Source: Streptomyces sp. NBC_01465 (lineage in GTDB: Bacteria > Actinomycetota > Actinomycetes > Streptomycetales > Streptomycetaceae). Taken from it: a stretch of DNA of 64,000 nucleotides. The notes under the pieces are model-generated. The model was not told the origin of the DNA and ran no database searches. It was given only the letters and a program-made list of their open reading frames with translations. Location of the stretch: positions 6,882,001 to 6,946,000 of the forward strand of contig NZ_CP109467.1 in the NCBI RefSeq assembly GCF_036227325.1. Direction: 5' to 3'. Both the position numbers and the translations under genes were made by a program. How positions within the stretch are numbered: the first letter of the stretch is position 1; each line of letters opens with the position of its first letter. Positions 25,133 to 33,416 of the stretch are shown here, one piece after another.

Positions 25133-27640
25133 GTGGTGGTGGATCCGGACGTCCCGCCCGGGAGGACGGGGCAGTTGAAGGTCTTCCTCGGGGCGGCCCC
25201 CGGAGTGGGCAAGACCTACCGGATGCTGGACGAGGCCCGGCGCAGGGCGGAGCGCGGCACCGACGTGGTGGTCGCGTACGTCGAGTGCCACAAACGGCGG
25301 CACACCCTGGACCGTCTCGACGGCTTCGAGATCCTGCCGCGCACCCGACGCGCCTACCGGGGCGGGCAGTTCGAGGAGATGGACCTCGACGCGGTGCTCG
25401 CACGGCGGCCCCAGGTCGCCCTCGTCGACGAGCTCGCCCACAGCAACGTCCCCGGCGGACGCAACGTCAAGCGCTGGCAGGACATCGAGGAACTGCTCGC
25501 CGCGGGCATCGACGTCGTCACCGCCGTCAACATCCAGCATCTGGAGTCCCTCAACGACGTCGTCGAGAAGATCACCAGGGTGCCGCAGCAGGAGACCGTC
25601 CCCGACGACGTCGTCCGCCGCGCGCACCAGATCGAGCTGGTCGACATGCCCGCCGACGCGCTGCGCCGCCGTATGGCACACGGCAACATCTACGCACCCG
25701 AGAAGGTCGACGCCGCCCTCGCCAACTACTTCCGGGTCGGGAATCTGACCGCACTGCGGGAACTGGCCCTGCTCTGGGTCGCCGACAGCGTGGACGAGGC
25801 GCTGCAGAAGTACCGCACCGAGCACGGCATCGGCGGCGTCTGGGAGACCAGGGAACGCGTCGTGGTCGCCCTGACCGGAGGACCCGAGGGCGAGACGATC
25901 ATCCGCAGGGCGGCCAGGATCGCCGACCGGTCCGCGCGCGGCGACCTGCTCGCCGTGCACATCGCGCGCAGCGACGGACTCGCCGCCGGATCCTCGTCGG
26001 CCGCGCTCGCCCGCCAGCGGGTCCTCGTCGAGAGTCTCGGCGGTACCTACCACTCGGTCGTCGGCGACGACATCCCCACCGCGCTCCTGGAGTTCGCCCG
26101 CGCCGAGAACGCCACCCAGCTCGTCCTCGGCACCAGCCGGCGCAGCAGACTGGAACGGTTCCTGACCGGGCGCGGGATAGGAGAGACGGTCGTCGGGCTC
26201 TCCGAGGACATCGACGTCCACACCGTCACCCATGAACGGGCGGGCGGGGGACGGCTGTTGCCGTCGCGGCGCCGCACCCTGTCGACGCCCCGGCTCATCG
26301 CGGGCCCCGTCTCGGGGCTCGTGCTTCCTGTCGTCCTCACCTTCCTCCTCCACCACACACGGGGCAGCCTCGACCTCATGAGCGAGGCGCTGCTGTTCCT
26401 GCTCGCGGTCGTCGGCGTGGCCTGCGTCGGAGGAGTGGTGTCGGCCGTGGTCGCCTCGGTCACCGCATCGCTGCTCCTGAACTACTGGTTCATCCCGCCC
26501 GCAGGACACTTCACCGCCAACCTCAACAGTGTTCTGGCGACCGTGGTGTTCGCCGTCGTCGCGGGCACGGTGGCGGCCGTCGTCGACCGTTCGCTGCGAC
26601 TCTCGCGCCGCTCGGCCCGCGCGACCGCCGAAGCAGAGACGCTCTCCTCGCTCGCGGGCTCCATCGTGCGCGGCGACGAGGCGGTGCCGGCCCTTCTCGC
26701 CCGTACGCGCGAGACCTTCGCCATGGAATCGGTCGAGCTCGTGCCCTGCTCGGCGGTGACCGGGGCCTCCGAGCGGGACGACCCGGTGGTACGCGTCCCC
26801 GTCGGCCAGGACACCTTCCTGCTGCTGCGCGGCCGTACGCTGCCCGCCGCCGAACGCCGCGTCCTCACCGCGTTCGCCGCCCACCTCACCGTCGCCGTCG
26901 AACGTGCGCGGCTCGCGGAGGCGGCCGCCGAGATAGAACCCGTCAGGGCCGCGGACCGGATGCGCACGGCGCTGCTCGCCGCCGTCAGCCACGACCTGCG
27001 CACGCCCCTCGCGGCGGGCTGGGCCGCGATCGCCTCGCTGCGCAGCCGCGACGTGGACTTCAGCGACGACGACCGCGACGAACTCCTCGCCACCGCCGAC
27101 GAGTCGATGGCCCGCCTCGGCCGGCTGATCGACAACCTCCTCGACATGAGCCGCCTCCAGGCCGGGGCCCTCAACCTCAGCCTGCGCGCCATGGCCCTGG
27201 AGGAAGTGCTCCCGATGGCCCTCGAGTCGCTGCCCTCCGGCGCGCCCCCGGTCGACATCCAGCACCTCGACGCCGTCCCCGCCGTCCTGGCCGACCCGCC
27301 GCTCCTGGAGCGGGTGATCGCCAACCTCCTGAGCAACGCCGCCCGCCACACCCCGCGCGGCGCGTCCGTACTGCTCACGGCCAGCACGCTCGCCGACCGG
27401 GTCGAGGTACGGGTCGTCGACCGCGGCCCCGGCCTGCCCGCCGCCGACCGCGAGCGGGCCTTCGTACCGTTCCAGCGGCTCGGCGACACCGACAACACGA
27501 CGGGCGTAGGGCTCGGCCTGGCGCTGTCCCGCGGCCTCACCGAGGCGATGGAGGGCACGCTCACCCCCGAGGACACCCCGGGAGGCGGGCTGACCATGGT
27601 GCTGTCCCTGCCGGTGGCCGAGGTACCGGCGCCCGCGTAA
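25133..27640 (+). CDS. kdpD: KdpD osmosensitive K+ sensor histidine kinase
   Basis: About 835 residues. N-terminal KdpD domain with Walker A G20-A-A-P-G-V-G-K27-T and VALVDELAHSN; USP domain (~215-370); four-helix DUF4118 membrane region (~386-490); GAF-like segment; HisKA with H620 in AVSHDLRTPLA; HATPase with NLLSNAARHTP, DRGPGLP and GVGLGLAL. It senses K+/turgor and phosphorylates KdpE. It is unusual that kdpD lies 11 kb from kdpE and is transcribed apart from the kdpFABC block. The start is one of three consecutive GTG codons (25133, 25136, 25139), with GGAGG 8 nt before the first. Confidence 0.93.
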   Translation: MVVDPDVPPGRTGQLKVFLGAAPGVGKTYRMLDEARRRAERGTDVVVAYVECHKRRHTLDRLDGFEILPRTRRAYRGGQFEEMDLDAVLARRPQVALVDELAHSNVPGGRNVKRWQDIEELLAAGIDVVTAVNIQHLESLNDVVEKITRVPQQETVPDDVVRRAHQIELVDMPADALRRRMAHGNIYAPEKVDAALANYFRVGNLTALRELALLWVADSVDEALQKYRTEHGIGGVWETRERVVVALTGGPEGETIIRRAARIADRSARGDLLAVHIARSDGLAAGSSSAALARQRVLVESLGGTYHSVVGDDIPTALLEFARAENATQLVLGTSRRSRLERFLTGRGIGETVVGLSEDIDVHTVTHERAGGGRLLPSRRRTLSTPRLIAGPVSGLVLPVVLTFLLHHTRGSLDLMSEALLFLLAVVGVACVGGVVSAVVASVTASLLLNYWFIPPAGHFTANLNSVLATVVFAVVAGTVAAVVDRSLRLSRRSARATAEAETLSSLAGSIVRGDEAVPALLARTRETFAMESVELVPCSAVTGASERDDPVVRVPVGQDTFLLLRGRTLPAAERRVLTAFAAHLTVAVERARLAEAAAEIEPVRAADRMRTALLAAVSHDLRTPLAAGWAAIASLRSRDVDFSDDDRDELLATADESMARLGRLIDNLLDMSRLQAGALNLSLRAMALEEVLPMALESLPSGAPPVDIQHLDAVPAVLADPPLLERVIANLLSNAARHTPRGASVLLTASTLADRVEVRVVDRGPGLPAADRERAFVPFQRLGDTDNTTGVGLGLALSRGLTEAMEGTLTPEDTPGGGLTMVLSLPVAEVPAPA

Positions 27641-27714
27641 GAGGTACGTCAGGGACACCAGCGCCGCCGCCGTCTTCCAGGAGCACCCTGGGAGGTGGAG
27701 CACGGGAGGTCGCC

Positions 27715-27960
27715 ATGACCAGGTTCGCACTGCCCGCGGCGCTCGTGGCGGGCGTCGCCCTCACACAATGCGCGGCACGGGACCGCCGTCTGAAGGCCGT
27801 CGCGGTCACCGATGAGGGCTACCTCGACCGCATCGGCGCCATCGACCGCATCGCACAGCACACGACGTCCGCCGATGCCGTCGTCGAACACGTACGGGAC
27901 GAACTGACCGGGCTGGTGGCGCTCGACGGCTGCCGCTTCGAGTACGGCAGGTGGCGGTGA
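27715..27960 (+). CDS. Short DUF4118-protein-like fragment
   Basis: 81 residues: a membrane-like helix (ALPAALVAGVALTQCAA) followed by RDRRLKAVAVTDEGYLDRIGAIDRIAQ and a stretch ending in LDGCRFEYG. This order resembles the segment of Streptomyces DUF4118 sensor proteins that runs from the last membrane helix into the next domain, so the gene may be a truncated relic of a KdpD-related protein. It nevertheless has a clear GGGAGG site 5 nt before the ATG, so a functional short protein cannot be excluded. It follows kdpD by 74 bp on the same strand. Confidence 0.55.
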   Translation: MTRFALPAALVAGVALTQCAARDRRLKAVAVTDEGYLDRIGAIDRIAQHTTSADAVVEHVRDELTGLVALDGCRFEYGRWR

Positions 27961-28031
27961 CGCTCGCCGGGCGGGCGGGGGCCGCGCTGGCGGATGCGGG
28001 CGGGGTGCGGGAGCAGGAGTGCTGACGCCGC

Positions 28032-28080
28032 CGTCAAGCACGCGTTAATGCATGACCGTCGGGCGTCAGGGGGGCGTCAA
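28032..28080 (+). promoter_or_regulatory. Tandem K-island operators D1 and D2
   Basis: D1 CGTCAA-GCACG-CGTTAA at 28032-28048 and D2 CGTCAG-GGGGG-CGTCAA at 28064-28080, each with an 11-bp period and 32 bp apart, the same spacing as in front of kdp. They precede the membrane protein/RCK operon. Confidence 0.68.
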
Positions 28081-28161
28081 CGCGGCTGATCACTCGAACT
28101 TCTGACCTGCATGCTGATGTGCGCACGGGTTCGTACGAGCGGCCCGTGGCGCGAGGTTGGA

Positions 28162-29748
28162 GTGCCAGTGGCGGTCACCGTCGGTACAGAACAGCACCAG
28201 GGAGCGGGGGCCCCGGAAGCTGAAGAACCGGACCCCGCGCCATTCGCCCGTACCGGGGGAGACCCCGTGCCGCGGTCCGGAGGGGACCCGCGTGAAGGAC
28301 AGCCGCGGCGACGGTCTCCCATCGCCGTCGCCCGGCTCGTCCGCTTACACCTCCGGCGTCACTGGGCCACGCTGCCGGGGCGGCTGCGCCTCACCCGTAC
28401 GGTGTGCCTGCTCCTCGGGGCCGGACTCCTCGCCCTGATCGCCGTCGCGGCGACCGGGCTCTCCACCACCTGGGACGCGGTCGAGAAGCGCGACGCACCC
28501 CGTACGGTCGCCGCCACCCAACTGGACCTCGCGCTCGACGACATGGACGCGCAGGCCGCCAACATCCTTCTCTCCAGCGGTGATTCGGGCACCGGCGCGG
28601 GTCGGCTGCCGGAGTCGTACACCAAGGCGACCGGCTTCTACGGGGACGCACAGGAAACCATCAGCTCCTCACTGCGCACCCTGGGCGCCGCAGCGGAGGG
28701 CGACCCGGCGACCGAGGCCACCGTCGTCGCGCTGACCGACGACTTCGCGCACTACCAGGAGCTCATCGGGCGCGCACTGGAGAACGACGAGCACTCCGGC
28801 GGCAAGGAGGCCGCCCGCGCCGACTACCGGCGGGCCACCGACCTCCTCACCGGGAAGCTGCTGCCCCAGGCGCGGAAGCTCGTCGACGCCAACAACGCGG
28901 TCTACCTGCGCGAATACACGTCCGCCCGCTCGGACCTCGCCACCCAGCAGACGACCGAAGCCGTACTCGGCGTCCTCCTGATCGCGGCCCTCGTCCTCCT
29001 CCAGGTCCACCTCGCCCGCCGCTTCCGTCGCATCCTGAACCCGGCGCTGCTCGCGGCGACCCTGTGCGCGGTGGTCGCGGTCGTGTGCGGCAGCAGTCTC
29101 CTGGCCGTCGACGCCGACCAGTTGAAGGTCGCGCGGCACGACGCCTTCGACTCCGTGGTCGCGCTCTCGCGCTCCAAGGCGATCGGCTACGACGCCAACG
29201 CCGACGAGAGCCGCTTCCTGCTGGACGCATCGCGCCGGCCCGTGTACGAGAGGTCCTTCCTGGAGAAGTCGCAGCAGCTGTACGGAATGAAGGGCGCGAG
29301 CCTCGGCTCGTACGACCAGCAGCTGGCGGAGACCTGGTCCGCCTACCAACGCGACCACGGGGACGAGCAGTTCACCGGCGAGTACCGGCGCGAGCTCGAC
29401 AACATCACCTTCGCCGGGGAGCGGGCGGCCGCCGAGCAGACCGTCGAGGCGTACGCCGTCTACCAGAGGGACGACCGCACGTTCCGGCGCCTGGTGGCCG
29501 AGGGGAAGCTGAAGGAGGCCACCGTCTTCTGCATCGGCTGGGCCTCCGACACCTCCAACGCCCACTTCGGGGTCTGGATGGAGGCCCTGGACAAGGTGAC
29601 CGCGATCAATGCCGGCCACCACGCGCAAGCCGTCGCCACGGGCCGCGACGCGCTCTCCGTCCGGGCGCCCGCGGCGGGAGGGGCCCTGCTCCTGGCGGCC
29701 GGCCTCCTGGTGATCGGGCTGCGGCCCCGGCTGGCCGAGTTCCGATGA
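28162..29748 (+). CDS. Four-helix membrane protein with two extracytoplasmic helical domains, unknown
   Basis: About 528 residues. After a ~50-residue charged cytosolic leader there are four membrane helices: TVCLLLGAGLLALIAVAATGL, AVLGVLLIAALVLLQVHLA, ALLAATLCAVVAVVCGSSLL and a C-terminal GGALLLAAGLLVIGL. The two external loops are long and helical, like four-helix-bundle sensor domains, but no kinase, HAMP or methyl-accepting output is fused. It is translationally coupled (ATGA) to the RCK protein and preceded by two K-island repeats, so it may be a partner or sensor of that protein. The GTG at 28162 has GAGG 5 nt upstream; an ATG at 28111 has no such site. Confidence 0.65.
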   Translation: MPVAVTVGTEQHQGAGAPEAEEPDPAPFARTGGDPVPRSGGDPREGQPRRRSPIAVARLVRLHLRRHWATLPGRLRLTRTVCLLLGAGLLALIAVAATGLSTTWDAVEKRDAPRTVAATQLDLALDDMDAQAANILLSSGDSGTGAGRLPESYTKATGFYGDAQETISSSLRTLGAAAEGDPATEATVVALTDDFAHYQELIGRALENDEHSGGKEAARADYRRATDLLTGKLLPQARKLVDANNAVYLREYTSARSDLATQQTTEAVLGVLLIAALVLLQVHLARRFRRILNPALLAATLCAVVAVVCGSSLLAVDADQLKVARHDAFDSVVALSRSKAIGYDANADESRFLLDASRRPVYERSFLEKSQQLYGMKGASLGSYDQQLAETWSAYQRDHGDEQFTGEYRRELDNITFAGERAAAEQTVEAYAVYQRDDRTFRRLVAEGKLKEATVFCIGWASDTSNAHFGVWMEALDKVTAINAGHHAQAVATGRDALSVRAPAAGGALLLAAGLLVIGLRPRLAEFR

Positions 29749-31661
29749 CGTCGACGCTCCCTCTGCCCGGACGCACCGACGTCCGCTCCCAGCACATGGT
29801 GATCTGCGGCAACGACGGTCTGGCCCAACGCCTCGCGGTCGAACTCGACGCCGTGTGCGGCGAGACGGTCACCGTCGTCCTGCCGTCCCGACGCGACGAA
29901 CACGGCGGCCGGATCGACGCCCTGCACCGCGACCCGAACTCGCCCGTACAGCTCCTCGTCTCCGCGCAGCCGGACGAACAGACCTTACGGGCGGCGGGAG
30001 TTGAGCGCGCCGCCGCGCTGGCCCTCACCTACGGCGACGACCAGACCAATGTGACGGCGGCCCTTCTTGCCCGCAGCCTCAACCCCGGGATCCGCCTCGT
30101 CATCCGTATGTACAACCGCGAACGCGGCCGCCACCTGGAGCAGTTGCTCGACCGTGCGGTCCTGGCCCGCTCCCCGCACACGGAGACCGGCATCGTCGAC
30201 GTCTCGACGACCGTCCTGTCCGACGCCGACACCGCCGTCCCCGAACTGGTCGCGGCGGCCGCACTGGGGGAGGGGCCCACGCTCCAGGTCGACGGCAAGG
30301 TGTTCCGGGGCGTGGTGCGGCCCGCAGGGACCCCGCCGCACGCCTCCGACCTCGCCACCCTCGCCGTCCTCTCGGGGACGCACCGCGACGACCCCCGCAG
30401 CCAGGACAGCGCCGAGACCCCGGGCGCCGACGGCACCCTCCTCCTCCCCGACACCCGCACCTCCTACCACCGGCAGTTCACCCACGGCCGGCTGATGCTG
30501 GAGGAGGTCACCCCCGACCACCACCCGGACCTCCCGGCGGACCCGCGCGGCGCACGCGACTGGCTCCGCGGCCGGCTGAGCCACCTCCCCTGGAACGTCT
30601 TCGTCTCCCGCGAGGTGAGCTCCGTCTTCGGGCTGCTCGCCGCGGTCGTGGTGCTGCTCGCCCTCGCCACCTGGCTGCTGGTGGACGCGATGCCGCTGTG
30701 GAAAGCGGTGTACCTGCCGATGCTGGACATCTTCACGATGGGCGACCCGGCCATCGGCGAACCGCCCGCCAGGCGGGTCCTCCAGCTCATCGCGGGCTTC
30801 GTCGGCCTCGCTGTCCTGCCGCTCGTCGTCGCCGCCACGATGAACGCGACCGAGGCGTTCCGTACGGCATCCGCGAGCCATCCGCCCACCGAGAACCTGG
30901 CCGACCACATCGTCCTCGTCGGCCTCGGCAAGATCGGCACACGGGTCCTGGCCCGGCTGCGTACCACCCGCCACCAACTCGTCGTCATCGAGCGCGACCC
31001 GCACGCCCGCGGTGTCGCCCTCGCCCGCGAGCAGGGGGTGCCGCTGCTCGTGGACGATGCCACCGCCCCGGGCGTCCTGGACCTGGCCCGGATCGCCGGG
31101 GCCCGCTCCCTGCTCATCCTGACCAGCGACGACAGCGCCAACCTCGACATCGTGATGGCGGCCCGCGAGACGAACCCCGACATCCGGGTCGTCCTGCGGC
31201 TGTACGACGACGACTTCGCGGCCACCGTCTCCCACACGATGCGCGCCTCCTACCCGCACGCCCTCACCCGCAGCCGCAGCGTCTCCGCGCTCGCCGCACC
31301 CTCGTTCGCGGCGGCCATGATGGGCCGGCACGTCCTGGGCGTCATGCCGGTGGAGCGCGGTGCGCTGCTGTTCACCGTGGTGGACGTGGGCGGCCATCCG
31401 GAGCTGGAGGGGTTCTCCGTCCACGAGGCGTTCCAGCAGAACGAGTGGCGGGTCCTCGCGGTCGGATCCGCGCACGGCCCGGCCCCGTACGTCACCGCGT
31501 CGGACACGCTCGGCGGCGGGCTCGGGAGGCGTACGGACTTCGACTGGCGGCCTCCGCACGGCCGGGTGCTGCGGGCCGGGGACCGGGTCGTGCTGGCGAC
31601 GACCCGGCGCGGGCTCGACATCCTGATGACCGGGGTGCAGCAGCACCCGCCGAGGAGCTAG
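29745..31661 (+). CDS. 2TM-RCK protein with two TrkA-N domains and a degenerate pore filter
   Basis: About 638 residues. First RCK/TrkA-N domain at the N-terminus (HMVICGNDGLAQRLAVEL, degenerate NAD motif); then two membrane helices flanking a re-entrant-like loop; then a canonical second TrkA-N domain (IVLVGLGKIGTRVLARL) and a TrkA-C-like end. The architecture is that of a K+ channel, but the loop between the helices reads LPMLDIFTMGDPAIGEP where a selectivity filter TVGYGD would be expected. It may be a divergent cation pathway or a K+/NAD sensor. Coupled to the preceding membrane protein; its stop overlaps the convergent GNAT stop (CTAG). Confidence 0.8.
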   Translation: MTSTLPLPGRTDVRSQHMVICGNDGLAQRLAVELDAVCGETVTVVLPSRRDEHGGRIDALHRDPNSPVQLLVSAQPDEQTLRAAGVERAAALALTYGDDQTNVTAALLARSLNPGIRLVIRMYNRERGRHLEQLLDRAVLARSPHTETGIVDVSTTVLSDADTAVPELVAAAALGEGPTLQVDGKVFRGVVRPAGTPPHASDLATLAVLSGTHRDDPRSQDSAETPGADGTLLLPDTRTSYHRQFTHGRLMLEEVTPDHHPDLPADPRGARDWLRGRLSHLPWNVFVSREVSSVFGLLAAVVVLLALATWLLVDAMPLWKAVYLPMLDIFTMGDPAIGEPPARRVLQLIAGFVGLAVLPLVVAATMNATEAFRTASASHPPTENLADHIVLVGLGKIGTRVLARLRTTRHQLVVIERDPHARGVALAREQGVPLLVDDATAPGVLDLARIAGARSLLILTSDDSANLDIVMAARETNPDIRVVLRLYDDDFAATVSHTMRASYPHALTRSRSVSALAAPSFAAAMMGRHVLGVMPVERGALLFTVVDVGGHPELEGFSVHEAFQQNEWRVLAVGSAHGPAPYVTASDTLGGGLGRRTDFDWRPPHGRVLRAGDRVVLATTRRGLDILMTGVQQHPPRS

Positions 31662-32428
31662 GCGGCGACGCGGCGGTCGGCGGGGGTGCCGGTCGCGTAG
31701 TGGACGTACTCGCGCTCCAGGCGGAAACCGGCGGTCCACGCCAGCAGACGGCTGGGGCGGTTGTGGCTGGAGCAGGTCCAGCTCGCGGTTCGGCCGCGGG
31801 ACTCGACATCGGCGCAGAGCGCGACGACACAGGTGAGGGCGAGCTGCTCGCGGCGGTGCTCGGCGGCGGTGACGACGGCGATGTCCTCGTACAGGGTGCC
31901 GAGGAAGTAGGTGCAGGCGACGGCGAGCAGCCGGTCGCGGTGGAAGGCGCCCCAGGCGTGGCCCGATGCGGCGAGGGCGGCGGGGCTGCCCCAACTGTCG
32001 TATATCCAGGCCGACTCGGCGTCGAGCGCTGCGAGAGCCGGGGTGTCGGACGGCACGATTCGGCGCACGGTGGTGCCCCGGAGCGGGCGCGGCAGGGCCG
32101 GCTGCTCGCGGCGTACGTACACCATTCGCTCCCAGGGCACGATCCGGTCGAAGGCGGAGCCGAGGGCGGGCAGGAAGCGGGCCGGGGCCAGTGCGTAGTG
32201 GCCGGACAGGGGTGCCAGGGCGGCCGGTTCGAGGGTGCTCGCGTCGCCGCGCAGCAGCACATGGCCGGCGGAGGTGACGGCGAGGGCGCGCGGCCGTTCG
32301 GCTCTGTCCGCCCAGAGGCGGCCTGTGCCGGTGGCCAAGACGTGCTCGGCGAGTGCGGTCGGCCCTGCGGACCCGGAGGGGAACCAGCGCATACGGGAAG
32401 AGAGTTGGCGCAGCGGAAGTTCGATCAT
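31658..32428 (-). CDS. GNAT-family N-acetyltransferase
   Basis: 256 residues. The N-terminal half is a divergent acyltransferase-like domain; the C-terminal half has the GNAT core: TVRRIVPSDTPALAALD, GAFHRDRLLAVACTYFLGTLYEDIAVVTAAEHRREQL (the acetyl-CoA loop region, lacking a textbook Q/RxxGxG) and a final YVHYATGT strand. The substrate is unknown. It is the last of three minus-strand genes after the SDR and the 24-residue basic protein, and its stop codon overlaps that of the RCK gene. Confidence 0.72.
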   Translation of the reverse strand: MIELPLRQLSSRMRWFPSGSAGPTALAEHVLATGTGRLWADRAERPRALAVTSAGHVLLRGDASTLEPAALAPLSGHYALAPARFLPALGSAFDRIVPWERMVYVRREQPALPRPLRGTTVRRIVPSDTPALAALDAESAWIYDSWGSPAALAASGHAWGAFHRDRLLAVACTYFLGTLYEDIAVVTAAEHRREQLALTCVVALCADVESRGRTASWTCSSHNRPSRLLAWTAGFRLEREYVHYATGTPADRRVAA

Positions 32429-32517
32429 GGCGGGTCTTCATCTCCGGGTGAGGGGAACGGGACAGGGGGCGGACCGGGCGCCGGGCGGCGTAGTCCGCCC
32501 CCTGGTCCTTCAGGCGG

Positions 32518-32592
32518 CTAGTTGGCGGCTTTGCTGCCGTGGTTGGACTTCTTCTTGCGGCGGTCCTTCTTCTTGCGGGCGCGCTTGGACAT
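32518..32592 (-). CDS. 24-residue bL37-like ribosomal protein
   Basis: A tiny, extremely basic protein beginning MSKRARKKKDRRKKK and followed by SNHGSKAAN. Length (24 residues), the lysine/arginine block and the NHG motif match bL37, the small protein found in the mycobacterial large ribosomal subunit and conserved in actinobacteria. The C-terminus differs from the usual NHGKRPN ending, so this may be an alternative paralogue. AAGGAG lies 9 nt before the ATG. It sits between the SDR and GNAT genes on the same strand, an unexpected place for a ribosomal protein. Confidence 0.7.
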   Translation of the reverse strand: MSKRARKKKDRRKKKSNHGSKAAN

Positions 32593-32606
32593 GAGGGGGT
32601 ACTCCT

Positions 32607-33416
32607 TCAAGAGGTGTGGCCGACGAGCAGGTCGGCCAGCTTGTTGAGGCGCTTGATGCTGCGGGACTCGGTGGCGGCGGCAGCGGGCTCGACGCGTTCG
32701 TCGCGGTCGTAGTAGGCGCCGTTGACGATCTCGGTGGCCGGGTCGCAGAGCCGTACGACATGGGCCGCGCCCTCGGCGGCGCTGGTGCCCTGGTGTGCGT
32801 ACAGGGGGAGCAGGGCCGTCTCGCAGATGCCCGGGTGGACGGAGACGGCGGTCACCCGCGGGTCCGCCGCGAAGATCGTGAGCGCCATCTGGGCCTGGGC
32901 GTAGGCGGCCAGGCGTGAGTAGCTGCGGGCGCGGTTCGGGTCGCTCCAGGAGATGGAGGCGGTGCGGTGCAGGGACGAGGAGACGTTGACGACGCGGCCG
33001 CCCGGGTCGGTTGTGAGCGCCTGTTCCAGCAGGCACGTCAGCAGGTAGTGGGCGAGGAAGTTCACCTGGAAGGCGACCTCGTTGCCGTCGGCCGTGACGG
33101 TGTGCCGCTCGGGAGCCGCCGTCCCCGCGTTGTTGACCAGGACGTCGAGGTGCGGGTGCGACTCGGAGACCCGGTGGGCGAGCTGCTCCACCTCTTCGAG
33201 ACGGGTGAAGTCGGCTGCGTACGCGCAGAGTTGGGCGGAGTCGATGCCGGCCGTGGCGATCAGACTGTCGGTCGCGGTGCGTGCTTCCTCGGCGGTGCGG
33301 CCGTGCACGAGCACGGTGGCACCGTGCTCGGCCAGCAGCCGGGCGGTCTCGTAGCCGATACCGGAGGTCGCTCCGGTCACCAGCGCGGTGCGGCCGGACA
33401 GGGTTGCTGAAGACAT
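32607..33416 (-). CDS. Short-chain dehydrogenase/reductase with an altered catalytic lysine
   Basis: 269 residues. The Rossmann cofactor motif TGATSGIG and NNAG are intact, the catalytic serine is in VNVSSSLHR, but the active-site YxxxK reads Y-A-Q-A-Q, so the lysine is glutamine. The closest pattern is the retinol-dehydrogenase-like SDR group (HPGICETAL region). Oxidoreductase activity should be impaired or altered. It heads the small minus-strand group SDR, bL37-like and GNAT, divergent from the kdp operon with a 472-bp gap. Confidence 0.82.
   Translation of the reverse strand: MSSATLSGRTALVTGATSGIGYETARLLAEHGATVLVHGRTAEEARTATDSLIATAGIDSAQLCAYAADFTRLEEVEQLAHRVSESHPHLDVLVNNAGTAAPERHTVTADGNEVAFQVNFLAHYLLTCLLEQALTTDPGGRVVNVSSSLHRTASISWSDPNRARSYSRLAAYAQAQMALTIFAADPRVTAVSVHPGICETALLPLYAHQGTSAAEGAAHVVRLCDPATEIVNGAYYDRDERVEPAAAATESRSIKRLNKLADLLVGHTS

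Noticed and set aside
25031..27730. Long open frame (899 codons) antisense to kdpD, and similar long antisense frames elsewhere
   Set aside because: They mirror the third-position GC bias of the real genes on the other strand; the translated products are low-complexity Gly/Arg/Asp-rich sequences without domains.
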